Source of the DNA: Aspidiotus rigidus
Lineage: Eukaryota > Arthropoda > Insecta > Hemiptera > Diaspididae
DNA: 64,000 bases
Direction of reading: 5' to 3'
Assembly: GCA_035079385.1 (NCBI GenBank)
Contig: JAVHKY010000056.1
Span: 5,711,501 to 5,775,500, forward strand
A model generated the notes under the pieces. That model saw only the letters and a list, made by a program, of their open reading frames with translations. It did no database searches and was not told where the DNA came from. The position numbers and the translations under genes were made by a program. This document shows positions 31,613-43,855 of the stretch, in pieces (the stretch's first letter is position 1; the number at the start of each line of letters is the position of its first letter).

Positions 31613-32832
31613 AAAAAGCTCACGCAGTTGCGTAAGCATCACCGACTTTTCAATAATTTGCTATAAAATCATTTACACATGCTCCCCATACCTAAACTTC
31701 ATTATTTCTCAGTTATAAGCTGATTGTGATAATAATGATTTAAGGTATTCCACTTTCTCTTCTATTGTTCAATTCATTTATTTATTTTATTTTATTTTAA
31801 ATTTGTTTATATTTAAGTGGTGCCGCCAACAGTACATAGACCAATTAAAGGCGACACCACTCACAAAAATTACACTTTTTAATGGGTTCTATTAAAATTA
31901 AAATATAAAACTTAGGTGATTTAGAAGAATCTTAAAGTATTAACCTGACTGTCCATTTCCAAAAATAGGTACAGTAAGATATTAGGTATAAAGTCGATAA
32001 TGACAAAAATCAAAACATAGATGAGGAAAATTGAAATGGGCAATGAAACTTCCACTTTGTCTTTACCTGAATTTCAACATTACTCCCCAGTGTTCAGGCT
32101 ACGAGCCTATTGCGATAATGTAGAAGAAAAAAAAAAAAAAAAAAAAAATGATATGTATACCTGCATAACGCAGTAATTATAAAATACACGGCCAATATTC
32201 AATCCATCGCTTACGTGCAACGTTTGTTTAACGTATCCAATAAACGTCGAATTTTTTCAATCATATATGACTGGTAATGAGAAGTTTTTGCAGCCAATAG
32301 GATTATGATGCTTTAATCACGTGGCAAACGAACTCAAATAAATTGAATAAGCGAGATTTAGCTCTTACGGCTCTATACGTGGACCACGTATATTTTGAGA
32401 TTTACTCAAGAACCACTAGTCCAACCGATACAAAAATTACAGAGCAATAAGATTGAATAAACTATGACGTAATCTGGTGATATGAAGATAATAAGATTGA
32501 TATTTTTTGAGAAACAACACTAAGAAATTCGAGGAAAATTGAGAGTTACTCAACTACTCGAGAAATCTAAGAAAAAAATTCACATTCCCAACTTCAGATA
32601 ATCCACTACAACTTGGCCAAATTTCATGAGAATCCAACCAGTAGTTTTTGAGGAGTTGCGTGGACAAAAAAAATCTTATATATATAATTATAAGGAAACC
32701 TGAAATTTTCTTATTAGGGTAGAAGTGATCTAGGACCTCCAAAACGTCGAGAAAGTTTATTGCCCCCTCCCCCTGAGTACTTTGCGTCGGGTGTAATACC
32801 TCACTTTTTACAAGTAAAAAGTTGGTAAAAGC
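31613..32832 (+). repeat. Hairpin-ended repeat family, tandem copy B
   Basis: Begins gctcacgcagttgcgtaagc, ends as copy A. Longer than A because of an extra piece at about 31780-32140 containing ggtgccgccaacagtacata and a run of A residues near 32130. The near-identity of the 3' 334 bp against weaker similarity elsewhere suggests gene conversion or different ages of parts. Confidence 0.8.
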
Positions 32833-33530
32833 CTTCTATAGCAAACTTTAAATTGTACGAGTAAATAAGAGCCCTCTCCAACCTCTTTTTTCTTTAAGCT
32901 CACTGATACCGTTGACCGTATACGATATTGACAAAGAATTATGATAATATAATAATATGAGTAGTGTTTGTTTTTGAACTTGAAAAGGTGTTCTCATACA
33001 ATATGAAGACCATTTGCTGTCTTTCCCGGAAATTTTGATTTCGAGAGGGGCAAAAGGTTATTCTTATGAAAAGCTTCCGATCATCGAGCTACATACATCA
33101 GATCTTTGATCGTATGATATACAAATGGACCCGCGGAAAAACGAAAAATGTGAAGCGAACATATCAGAGGAAAAATGCGCCAACAAGATACGTCACAAAA
33201 AAAATAGTTAAAATGCATTTGCATTAGTGATCACAGAAGAACCTACACAACTTCACTAAATTCATTTTACCGACTTTTCGAACGAAAAGTCACTTATTAT
33301 GGGACGAATTTGCTAACTTTATATTTTACAATTTGATGGCCGAAACTGTTTCACGTCCTCTTCCTGTGATACATAGCTCGTGAACAGGAAAGGTGGAATA
33401 ATTTTTTGAGCCTTCATTCATATCAAAAATATTTCTGGAAAAACTTTGGTGTAGGAGGTTTTGTGTTCAAATTTCGCTCTTCGGATTAGATCTATGAAAA
33501 AGACGTGAAAAGATTTTGACGACAGAGCTA
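32833..33530. other. Intergenic, with an inverted family end
   Basis: No gene seen. A perfect hairpin GACTTTTCG-AA-CGAAAAGTC lies at about 33273-33292, preceded by TTTACC, matching the family's terminal hairpin in reverse orientation. Confidence 0.45.
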
Positions 33531-34103
33531 TACCGGGTGGACCGGAAATATGTTACCAGTTGAATGGGAGTTTGTACCAAATCTGTTTCAGCGTAAAAAG
33601 GCGAAACGTTAGACATATACTTCAAATCTACAAAAGTATCTGAATTTTATCTCCAATTTTTCGCCCCTACTCATTTTTCTACGACTTTTTTGATGTGAGT
33701 TATGAACCAAAATGTGCAAAAATTGACTAATTTGCCAAAATTTCTGAAATACGAAATTGAAAATTCTACCACTTCTCAGCTTAACAGGGTCATTCAGGTA
33801 TTTTTTTCGAAATCAGCATTAAATTTTATTTTCAAATCAAGTAAAATATGGAAGTTTAAAACGATTTTTAATTTTTGATAATTATTGCAAATTGGTCAAT
33901 TTCTGGCACATTTTGGACCATAAAATGGCTCGAAAAAATCACATAAAGTTGAGTATAGGGGCGCAAAATTAAGATAAAATTGAGATACAAATTTCATAGA
34001 TTTAAAGTATAGGCCTACAACTAACGTTTCACATTTTTGCGCTGGAGTTAATTTAGCGCAAACTCCCACTTAATTGGTAACAGCTTTCTGATTCACCCGA
34101 TAT
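33531..34103. mobile_element. Non-autonomous DNA element with about 150-bp TIRs
   Basis: Left part from taccgggtggaccgg and right part ending cacccgatata are reverse complements over about 150 bp with moderate divergence (shared words gttaccaatt/ctgttacca, gaaacgttag, cgcccctat). TA dinucleotides flank it. The centre is AT-rich and non-coding. The family is not identified; decay indicates an old insertion. Confidence 0.7.
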
Positions 34104-34399
34104 ATAAATATATTGGAAATCCGTCATTTAATAAAACGCGGTAACTAGGCATGTAATTAAATGTCCGAAAGAATAAATAGTCTTCTGGGATTTAATTAAA
34201 TTATTTTGACATTTGATTAAATAAATGCCGAAGTCGAGTTAGACATATTCTGTAATACTCGTCAAGTAAACGATAGGTACCATAGGTAGATTAAGAATGA
34301 AGAGGAGGCACTGCAAAAAAAAAAACTCTTCTAGCTCGAACGGGAGTAGAGTCCGCGACCTTTTGTTCTCATGACAAGTGTGATAACCGCAAAATAGGA

Positions 34400-34797
34400 C
34401 GTCATCAATAACTTGGATCTATTTATTAGGGACTTCGAAATATTATATAGGTCGAGAGTCGACATTTTTTCAAGCACCCTTCCTATCATAAGCTCGGAGG
34501 TCGGAATTTCTCCAAGTCCCCCTCCTATCTTATATGGCTCGAGAGTCGAAATTTTAACAGGACTCATGTTCTCTGTTGTTGTTATTTTTTTCTTTTTTTT
34601 GAGAAATTTGCCGTGCACCGTCCGACAAAAAACTTGAAAAAATTTCAACTGTCGAGCCATTCGACTCACGAGCTATATATAATAGGAGAGGGACTTAGAA
34701 ACATGTACCAATTTGATTCATAGAACAGGTTCCCTGCATTCCTCGTTTAACTTCGTTAAGGGAGCCGTCGTTTTTCTATGCCCTTCACCTATACTGT

Positions 34798-34828
<31 letters not shown>

Positions 34829-34925
34829 GGCTCGTGAGTTCAAATTTTTCCAAGTTTTTTGTCGGTTGGCGCACGCAAATTTCTCAAAAAAAAAAACCCA
34901 TCCGTGATACATAAAAATTTTTTCT
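34400..34925. repeat. Dispersed repeat, copy 1 (partner at 60640)
   Basis: Shares catagaacaggttc, cattcctcgtttaac and ctcgagagtc with 60640-61190 in the same order and orientation. Internal ctcgagagtc-like words occur several times in each copy. Includes a short (AT)n run at 34799-34826. There is no coding content. Confidence 0.7.
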
Positions 34926-37327
34926 TTTCTCTCAAATTATTTTGTTGTCATGGCTCTTACCACGCAATTCAAAAATTAGGAAAAAAAAGACTCACGTACA
35001 ATGAGGCTTTGAGAACAACTATTGTTCGACCACATTGAAAAGGCAATCTCTTAATTTTATGATTGCGTTCTTAGAGATGAATTTGTTGTAAGTCTTACTC
35101 GGTTTTTGTTAGATAATCTCACTTTGCTTATCTTCCAGAGGCCGACTCATCCGAGTCCAAGACGTTCTAGGAGGAGCCTCAAAACCCAAACTTACGTTGC
35201 TTCCTATTCTGAAATTCGCAAGTCTCCTTTCTAATGACCGCAGCACGATATAGCTTATTACGGCAGTTTCAAAACTTTATTTTATTATTTTTCCTTTTTA
35301 ATCGTTTGTTTTCAAATATTAATCTCACGATCAATTATTTTTACCGAATTACTAGGTACAGTGCAGTGCCTAAATCAGCCATTTAAACACGATTGAGGAT
35401 ATGGCCCGCTATGTCAAGTCGTTACGTCATCGTTCATTCTTACTATTTCCTATTTAGGTGAGGAATTGGTACAATTAGTATAGAGTTATTTCATACCTCT
35501 CAGTACCTAGTGCTGAGTGTTGTATTTTGCTTATTATCGTGATGAACTGTCGTATCAGTCATTAATAGGGAATTCTGAAGATAAATAATCACGTAACGAC
35601 TAAATAGGTATGTCGGGCCATACCCTTACTCATATTTATAGGGCTCTACTGTAACTACTATACCATAGCGAAAAACGTATACTACAAATTCCAAGTACCG
35701 ATCGATCAAAGATGTAGATTCTTTTGGGGGAAACACTCGAGACGGTTCTCATCCGAATTCCTCAACCCAGGAACTTTCCGGAATTTTCCCAGACTGATTT
35801 TGCGTTATAAAAACGAGCTAATCGACGATGTTCACTTTTGCAAGACTTAATCCGCAGCCCTATCATCAAGTACTCGGTACTCGGCGTTGTGGGTATTTTT
35901 CAAAATGAAGATTGCAGTAGATACGTAAGAGTTATCAACAATAATAGGTAGTACGGTGTTCTATACAATAGTGTAAGAAAGTTGGGACATCGACGTCGTC
36001 ATCAGTCAAATTTAGTTGGTCGCTGACTTAATATTGCTGGATAAGTGTACGTATGTGCGTCTCTGCTGGACTATATACGATGCCTATGAGAACTGTTTTA
36101 TTGTCTTGATATGTAATTCTCACACGTACAAGGACTCCGGTTGTATTGTTTTAATGCACAAAAAACTATATAGGAATCTAAATGTACCAAATTATGGGTC
36201 AGTTGTGCGATACTCGAATACGACCGCAAAAATGTTGAGAACGAACATTTTACTTTTTGTTGACGAGCAGTGACTTCTAATCCAACTTCTGTGCTTGTGT
36301 GAAAGAAATGCTAGGATAGAATTCGGAGAGAAAAAAATTGTTGTACATAAATTCTGTCCTGCATTTCACGTGTGTTCTATTTTTTCCATTGTTTTCAAAG
36401 TTTTGTGATCGATAAAAAACGGAAAAAGTTGGTGATCATAAATTATCGTGTCTATACCTTACGTACGAATGTATGCAGTCCGTGTTATGGCTCCCACACA
36501 GGTAATTTGAAAGATTATTTAAATATTTTTATAATATATTTCGAAAGGTTAATACAAAATAAAGCACAATCATAAGTATCGCACTATATTTCCTCCATTT
36601 AAGAAGATATTGTTCTGAAATTACGTTCTCTTAATTCTGAATCACATTCACGCAAAATTTGGCCAAACTGCTGTTTTTGCCAGGGTCAGTGCTCGCCTCT
36701 TTCCTTCAAGTTTCAGTAGGAAATGTTTTCCCATTTTAAATCTGGAGCTAGAGAATGATTGTATTACGAGTGTACGGGTATGCGCTGTATTATGTCAAAT
36801 AGACTCGATTTTGTCTATCTTCTGTTTTCAGCACCTATAGAATCAATAACGTGGATCATAGAAGAAGGATGGAGATTGTAATACTCCAAATTATGCAAGT
36901 TATTTTTTTTTCTTGCGGCAGAAAAATCGGAAAAAAAAATATTATTAAAGAATAAAACTAAATGACTTTATACTGATAATTTTTCAAAAAATTCTAGTAC
37001 TCATTTTACCTACAATAGATGTCTTCCTGCATTGTAAGTTAGTTTGAAATCACAATGAAAGTAATTAGAAGTATCTTTTCTTTCCTTCGAAACCAAAATT
37101 CCCTTTAGTCACATTTAAACGCATGTACATGTGTACCTACGTACAGTTTCCATAGTGTAGAAAATCGCTTCCCTGCAAAATAAATAAATAAATAGGATAA
37201 GTTGCATGACTGAATGAAAATCATGTAGGCCTAGTGAGAAAAATTTTGGTGGTAGGTACTTTAAACTACTAAAATATCTTGAAGCCGGTTTTGCCGGAAA
37301 ATATAATCATAATGATTTAAAAATATA
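34926..37327. other. Intergenic, nothing recognised
   Basis: 2.4 kb of AT-rich DNA. Open frames of up to 85 codons (36016-36273) show no family or splice partners. No RNA gene or repeat is recognised. Confidence 0.45.
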
Positions 37328-39473
37328 CAGTAGAAATCACTTACAACGAGCGTCAAGGGACCGGGAGATTTGCTCGTTCTAACCGATGCTCGCACTATCC
37401 GAATTCAGTTACAACGAGGGCTCGCTCTATCAAGTTTTTTTTTCAGGTACAACGAGAACTCATACAAAGCAATTCAGTCAACAAAAAATTCAACTTTTTT
37501 TTCTTATAAATAATTTACAGTAGGTACATACATGTACTTACAAGCATGCATAACATGTTCATCATCATCTAAGTTCTAGGTAAATTCATAATACTGTGTG
37601 CATATGCTGAACGTAAGTACTGTATCATTATCGGTATCCTATGTACAAATCTCATTTGATTAAAAAATTATCCATAAGAGTTTGCTTGGTAGCTTGCATA
37701 CGAAAATAAGAATCGAGAGCGGAATCTAGCACTTTAATAGCCTGTTGTTCAGAATCATCAGTGAGATCCTTAGTCGTGAAAAACGTTTGTAAGAGATGCA
37801 TAGCAGCGTGTGCCTCCGAAGTAGTTGGCGGAATACCAAAATCTGAATCGGTTTCTTCAGAGGGGGGGTCATTTTCTTCTTCGAGCACAGAATGCACCAA
37901 ATCTTCGTCAGAAACTATTTCAGCTACTACTACAGTGTTGTCTATGTCAACAAAATCAGTAGCATTTATGTCGCAATTCACAACAGGTAAAAGCTCTTGT
38001 AATTCAGCAACTTCATCAGATTGTTCTTGTAGGGGGGTATCTGAAAAACCAGCATGGCTGAAGCAATTTGCGATTGTAGTTGACTTGACATTGTTCCATG
38101 CTTTCGACAACAGAAGAATTGCATCGAGGATTGTGATTTTGGTTTCGACGTTGCGATCAAAATTTTCGATAATTTTAAGCACCAAAAACTTTCTGTAAAG
38201 TGCTTTAAGCGATCTAATAACACCCTGGTCCATGGGCTGGAGTACTGCCGTAGTGTTAGGAGGTAAAAAAATTAGTTGAATAAATTTCAATTTCACTTTA
38301 CAGTGTGCTGGACAGTTATCGACTAGCAATAATATTTTTCTTTTTTTCTTGCGCAGTTCATTATCCCATGAAACCAAAATTTTTTCGAAAAGGTATGATG
38401 TCATTCATGCTTTTGTGTTATTATCGTAGGTGACAGGTAGTGATGACACATTTTTAAAACAACGCGGTTTTTTCGATTTTCCTATAACCCACAACTTTTT
38501 CTTCTCTGTCCCTGACATATTGGCTGCTACAAGGACGGTTATTCTTTCTTTAGAGAGTTTTCCTCCTGCACACGACTCACCTCGGAAATGTAGAGTTCTG
38601 TCCGGCAGCAGTCTGAAAAAAACTCCAGCCTCGTCAGCATTAAAAATATCATCGTCGCTGTAACCTCTTCGAATATTGGGCCAAACATCACGTAGCCAGT
38701 TTTTGCAGACATCAACATCCACAGCAGCAGACTCACCAGAAACTTTTCCAAATGTAATGTCATGTCGTTTTTTAAAACGTTGAATCCAGGATGCTGAGCA
38801 GCTGAAATCTGGTCCTAAATTCAATAATGATCCGAGATGACTTGCTTTCCCTTGCAGTAAGACACTATTTATGGGAATGTTTAATGCACGTTGCTGTTTG
38901 AACCACAAAAGAAGTGCACTGTCGAGTTCTGGATAGCTAGCTGATCGAAAACGTTTACTCGATGATATTGTGTTACTTGATTCCGCTTTGATTTTTTCTC
39001 GGCTCTTCCATATCGTTGAAATTGTTGAGGACCCTGTTTGAAATTCTTTTGCAATCGAAACATTACTTTCACCGTTTTCTAAACGACACACAATCGCCAG
39101 TTTTTCTTCAATAGAAAATTGATGTCTTTTTTTTTGACATTTTGAAATAAATTCAGCGATAGGCTCGCACATCCACATCAACTAACAAGAATAGTCTGAC
39201 TAATTCTTTTCACTCTTCCATGTATCAATAAACATGTTCAGACAAGCTCATGAATCTAGAAAAATTCTAGTCATCCTCGCTGTAAATGATTATTTGTCAT
39301 CCGTATGCACTGAAATTGGGTTGTTCTAACCGATATCTCGTTCTAAATGAACTCGTTGTAAGCAGTGAATTTTAACATTGTTTATATGGCGTTTACGCCG
39401 GGACCGCGCAATTTGCAGGCCGTTCTAGCCGGTTGTTCGTTCTATGCGGACTCGTTCTAAGTGATTTCTACTG
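37328..39473 (-). mobile_element. Tigger/pogo-type DNA transposon, structurally complete
   Basis: Starts CAGTAGAAATCACTTACAACGAG and ends with the inverted copy CTCGTTCTAAGTGATTTCTACTG, flanked by TA on both sides (37326-37327, 39474-39475). Further subterminal copies of the aacgag word occur inside both ends. One transposase frame on the minus strand fills the interior and is split by a single stop. The complete ends, the TA duplication and the otherwise open frame indicate a fairly recent arrival. Confidence 0.95.
37652..39181 (-). pseudogene. Tigger/pogo transposase with one in-frame stop
   Basis: Reads 258 codons from 39181, then TGA at 38407-38405, then 250 more codons in the same frame starting ATG ACA at 38404. 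The N-terminal half has a CENP-B-type helix-turn-helix (KRHQFSIEEKLAIVCRL, IAKEF, STISTIWK) and a second HTH (SCSASWIQRFKKRH). The DDE core has aspartates at FNADEAGVFF, LLVDNCPAHC and QPMDQGVIRSLK. The stop falls at the position where the family usually has Trp before Met-Thr (K-A-W-M), so TGG to TGA is the simplest explanation. An acidic tail and the C-terminus FLIK remain. Both halves are otherwise intact. Confidence 0.94.
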
Positions 39474-39475
39474 TA

Positions 39476-40839
39476 GTTACATTTAGGTATGCCGTACGAC
39501 AAAAAGTAGTGCAGGTAAATAAAACTAAATTATACAACAGTAAAAATTACTGAAAATACTTGGTAATTTTGACCAAAAACTCGCGACGGGATCGACTTTA
39601 CTATTTGTATATTCTTAGTCAAATTTACAATAGTTTTTTCTCTACCATAACAAAACATAAAAGAAATGAATGAAATGATAATGTATTGATGATAAGCGGG
39701 CAGACCCAATAAGTGTATGGCATTACACGCTCATGCAAAGTGGCCTATCAGACCTCTGCAGCTGGGACAAACTTTTCTAAATATTGATGCAGTTGTAAGA
39801 GAAATTTTTTGAGGTGTGCGTTTTGTTGATCCCTTTTTAACAAGAAAAACTTCTTCTATAGGATAGGGGCTTATTTTCAGAAATTTGTCGTGTGGCGTTC
39901 GGCGCGAAAACTGATCTAGGTACTCTAATGAAGTAGTTGGACTCCATATATGATAGGAAATTCGTTACTCACTCGAAAATTTTAACCAACATTAGAAATA
40001 AAAGAGAAATTCTTTTCCAAATAATACTGTGCGCAGAACTGGATTCAGAAATAGATAAGTCAGTCAAACTAGAGTGCCTAGGTGGCGACTTTCTAAGGCG
40101 GTATTCGCTAGAGACCCTGTTGGAATAATAGAAAGGAATAAGATTCATGGACACTCTCCGAAAAGCTTAAACTTGTATTTTCAGGAATCTGTTGTCAAAG
40201 GAGAATTCAAACATCAAGGTGCATTCCTAAGATTTTTTTTCTCTTTTTTCAGGAATCTGTTATACGCTTTTCCCTTTGGACTGGAGCTGCCCTTCTTTTT
40301 CGAAGTTGAAATATTGCAAAGTCGATTTTCGTATTGATAATCCCTCCCAAAGTCCTATAAACAACAAGTTGAGCAACTTCATGCAGTACATGTTCATGCC
40401 GCAAAACTTAAGCGCTAGCGTTCCATTGTGATATTTACGCAGTCTTTCATAGAAAATACATATATTACATAATCGAGTTGTGAATACCTTCATCCGAAAG
40501 GAAATTTAAAACGCTCAAAAACTTTTGTCTCATACATAATTTGCAGATAAATCAACAGTATTCCACTAAATTGAAAACAACGTGTTAGCGTTCACAAGAG
40601 TGTACATAAAATTCCATCACAATAAAACACTTTTCTGTGACATCTGTCTTGCGTTTTTTTGGTCCTCGACCATTAGGACACAGTCGCTCAACTTGCCGTA
40701 TAAGTATAATTATTACTTTGATCCCTCCATTTCCGTCTTTTTCTCGTTTGATGACCAAGTTTTTTGTACATCTTTGAATTAAAAGCAAAAATTCCATTTT
40801 TTATTTTATTTTTAAAATGTTGATCTGTCTTTGTTGCAG
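39476..40839. other. Upstream of the cuticular protein gene
   Basis: No coding family recognised in frames of up to 87 codons. The pyrimidine-rich tctgtctttgttgcag at 40825-40839 is a good splice acceptor, so a small first exon of the cuticular protein gene probably lies in this stretch. Confidence 0.4.
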
Positions 40840-42525
40840 ATGCCACCAATAATCCTAATACTGACTCTTTCATGCTTAAGGATAGCCTTTTCGCAAGACG
40901 ACGTTTCTGAAGAGAAATCTGACGTTCCCATCATCAGACAAATTAACAAAGTGAACGATGATGGTACCTACACGTACGGTTACGAAGCAGCCGATGGGAG
41001 TTTCAAAATTGAAACGCGGGACGTGCTCGGTAACATCAAAGGAATGTTTGGCTTTATAGATGATTCCGGTGATTTGAAACGTGTCTCGTACACTGCAAAC
41101 AACGCCACAGGCTACCGTAATTCAGTTATCCATCCATCCGTACCCACTACCGTTCGTTCATCGGAACTCGGTCGACGACCTGTCTTGATATTGAAAAATA
41201 CTGCCATTTCGAGCGTACCTACTAAAGGCCCAGTTATCCAACACATACCAAAAAAATCTACAAAGGAGGAGGACGAAACAACCTCTCGAGAATTTCCAAA
41301 TGAAAGACCGTACTCAGCAGTCAGAAATGATTCATCTGAAGAGCATACTGGTACTAGAGAACCAATTAAACCTCCAGTACTGAATCCTCTGAGAAAAGTT
41401 CTGGTTTCAAAACGCCCTATTGAAGACAAAGAAAACAGAGGTAAAGGTGGGAACAGCTTACGTAGGCAGCTAAGTCGAGGTTTGGATTTGAGAGGGGAGA
41501 TGAGTCACATTTATTCCGGCGGCGAGGGCCGATTCGCAACAGGTATACCACCTCATTTGAGCGTACTTATGTCCGAACTACGACCTATACAAGTAGTGAG
41601 GGCTTCGCCTACTGAGGCGGTTGGCTATCAAACTGTAGATGCGGAGAGTGCTTCGCAAGAAATTAACGAGGTTCCGACTACGACAACTGAGCTTCCGTAC
41701 GGAACAAGGAGACCGTACAATTCAGCTGGTTATATCAGCTCGAGATACCGAAGACCGGTACCAATACCCGAAGATACGCAGTATCTCCAGGAAATAACTC
41801 CGCAATACCGACAGCAGAACGCTTTACCATTTGTCCCTCGTAATTTCCAAGGAACAATGCAAGGGATTCAACCTTTAATGCCTGTAAACTCACATTTACC
41901 GTTGCCACCGCCAAGTGCTGAGTATCAGACCCACCCACATTATTACGATCAAGGTGCTGTAATGATTCCACCTACCCTACGAGACGAATTAATGGCGATT
42001 ATCTACAACTACCTTCAAGTAAGACTAAATTCGCTAACGCCACAGAACCCCTACCGTTATTCCTATTCGTCCCCTTACCTTAGTCCTAATTTATTTATAC
42101 CAGCATCGCCCGCGTATCCTTATTCTCATGCTGGGTATTCGCAATCATACGGCCATCCATATTTACCATTAAATGGTTACTATCCACCGTACGCTAATCC
42201 TCACACGGTTTATCCGGTATCGACCCAGACGCCCTATTCTGGCCCAAATGTTCAGTTTGCTCGACCCGAACAACAAAGACGAATGGTCCCGATAGCTCGA
42301 GTGCAAAATATTCACGCTACGACCCACGCCGATGATGCTGATCTCCTACAAATGCTACTAACGTCACCAACAAGAATCCCTGTAATCAGTCAACTAAAGT
42401 TCACACCAACAACTGAGCGATTGGTCAGCACCAAGACCGGACAGCCGATCAGAAATTTGCAAATCCTCACGGAGACAACCGAGTCCAGTAGACCTGGTAC
42501 CACCGAGGCTACAGAAAGGAAGTAA
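40840..42525 (+). CDS. Large cuticular protein with Rebers-Riddiford chitin-binding domain
   Basis: About 561 residues from the ATG at 40840, in one exon. A hydrophobic signal peptide (PPIILILTLSCLRIAFS) is followed, from about residue 40, by the RR/chitin_bind_4 domain (GTYTYGYEAADGSFKIETRD, GMFGFIDDSGDLKRVSYTAN). The rest is low complexity, rich in Pro, Tyr, Arg and Ser with repeated SYSSPYL/YPYSHAGY-like stretches, and ends in a Thr/Glu-rich tail. It should be secreted and bind chitin in the exoskeleton. ATG is directly preceded by an AG acceptor, so the true first codons may lie in an upstream exon, as is common in cuticular genes. Compared with typical RR proteins (100-250 residues) it is long, and the usual A-x-E-x-G-Y box is changed to ANNATGY. 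Confidence 0.92.
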   Translation: MPPIILILTLSCLRIAFSQDDVSEEKSDVPIIRQINKVNDDGTYTYGYEAADGSFKIETRDVLGNIKGMFGFIDDSGDLKRVSYTANNATGYRNSVIHPSVPTTVRSSELGRRPVLILKNTAISSVPTKGPVIQHIPKKSTKEEDETTSREFPNERPYSAVRNDSSEEHTGTREPIKPPVLNPLRKVLVSKRPIEDKENRGKGGNSLRRQLSRGLDLRGEMSHIYSGGEGRFATGIPPHLSVLMSELRPIQVVRASPTEAVGYQTVDAESASQEINEVPTTTTELPYGTRRPYNSAGYISSRYRRPVPIPEDTQYLQEITPQYRQQNALPFVPRNFQGTMQGIQPLMPVNSHLPLPPPSAEYQTHPHYYDQGAVMIPPTLRDELMAIIYNYLQVRLNSLTPQNPYRYSYSSPYLSPNLFIPASPAYPYSHAGYSQSYGHPYLPLNGYYPPYANPHTVYPVSTQTPYSGPNVQFARPEQQRRMVPIARVQNIHATTHADDADLLQMLLTSPTRIPVISQLKFTPTTERLVSTKTGQPIRNLQILTETTESSRPGTTEATERK

Positions 42526-42556
42526 TAGGTTCTTGAATTGTTGAAGAAATAATTTT

Positions 42557-42604
42557 CCTTCTTCTTCTTCTTCTTCTTCTTCTTCTTCTTCTTCTTCTTC
42601 TTTT
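42557..42604. repeat. (TTC)n microsatellite in the 3'UTR
   Basis: About 15 TTC units running into a short T run, some 30 bp downstream of the cuticular protein stop codon. Confidence 0.95.
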
Positions 42605-42766
42605 TTTTTTCAAGTATGTATCTGTAAATAACGAATTTTGTACAAATATTATTGTGACATAAATGTGTAGATGAAAAGTGTATTAGTTCAAAGAATGCGT
42701 TATATTCGATTCGATTCGAATGAGTTAGTTGGTAGGTACGAGTAAAGATCTTTTCAAGCTAGTGTC

Positions 42767-42772
42767 AATAAA
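42767..42772 (+). terminator. Polyadenylation signal AATAAA
   Basis: AATAAA 242 bp after the stop of the cuticular protein gene, in the right orientation, so a plausible end of its transcript. Confidence 0.6.
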
Positions 42773-43403
42773 AGAGAGGAATCATGACGAGAGTGCTTTT
42801 ACTTGTGCAGCATCATTTCCAGAAAGGAAGGCACATATCTTCACGGTAAGTTGTCCATCGAGTAATTTCCTTTTCACGTAGTACAATTGTGAAAACAAAT
42901 TCTCTACCTCTCCAGTTTTAATAAAATTAGCTATTATCGTATAATAATCCATTCTATATTTCTAATTCAAATGATCAACATAAAATGGTCGAATTTTGCA
43001 ATTCACATCAAAAATTTTTTTTCGAGTTTATAAATTAAATTGGAGTCTCTCCTTTTTAGAAATCCTATTGTTACCTTTGAAAATATCTCCAGCTCCTCAA
43101 ACTAGGCGTGGGGCCGCACCCCTTTCCAAACCATAATTTCCCGAATTGGCGACGGTCAATTTCTCAAATAAGTAGGTAACTTTCATACCATCCACATAAC
43201 TCAACAAAGTAGAAGAGATAGAATCGTCGTATTCTTGTTTTGAAAAGATTTACTTTGGTTTTGAATAGATAGAAACGCTCGAGAGAAGAAATCTCACGTT
43301 GTAGTTTTAACAACATCATTTATATAGTAGGTAAACGTGTCTGCCTATACCTCCACAGTTACTTACAATAAAAATTAAAGTATTCGAAATCAGCGCAAAT
43401 ATA
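42773..43403. other. Intergenic, nothing recognised
   Basis: AT-rich DNA between the cuticular protein gene and the mariner element; no features recognised. Confidence 0.4.
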
Positions 43404-43539
43404 CGAGGGGCGTCCAAAAGTAATTTTCCTTTGTTCGATCGTGATGAAAACAGCACGGTATTCAATTCCACAGCTTGTGGCAACACTGTGAAAGGATTTG
43501 CGTTTCAACTTCCTGGCGTAGGAGCGGGTAGGAAATATT

Positions 43540-43855
43540 CGACCAAGTTCGTCAACAGAGAAGAGATGGCTAACTTCAATGCAAAAATTAAGGACAAAAA
43601 ACGCATATATTTGCCACGTGAGCGTTGTGATCGCTTTGTTATTATTGGTTAATAAGTGTGCTGCAGCGGCAGTGATTGCAGCATTCCAAATATATTTTAG
43701 TGTAGTAGTAAATAATATCCGTTCATGACGTAGTAGTAGTGGTGATATACAACGGCGATTGCAGCGCTAACGTGGCAAATATATGCGTTTTTTGTCTTAA
43801 AAATTAACCAAGAGTTAAATATCACTCTTCTCTGTTCGTCAAGTGTTCGGAGAAG
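43540..43855. repeat. Palindromic insert inside the mariner left part
   Basis: The core 43592-43796 has 27-bp inverted ends (GACAAAAAACGCATATATTTG) next to TTAA on both sides. However, weaker inverted similarity continues outward (aacagagaagag on the left, cttctctgtt on the right), so the palindrome is larger than the TTAA-bounded core. Confidence 0.6.

Noticed and set aside
41112..41429. Antisense frame over the cuticular protein gene
   Set aside because: It is a shadow of the sense gene, with no independent evidence.
43592..43796. A TTAA-bounded piggyBac-type MITE
   Set aside because: The inverted similarity continues beyond both TTAA sites and the left end has an extra base, so the TTAA borders may be accidental. 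It is kept only as a palindrome.
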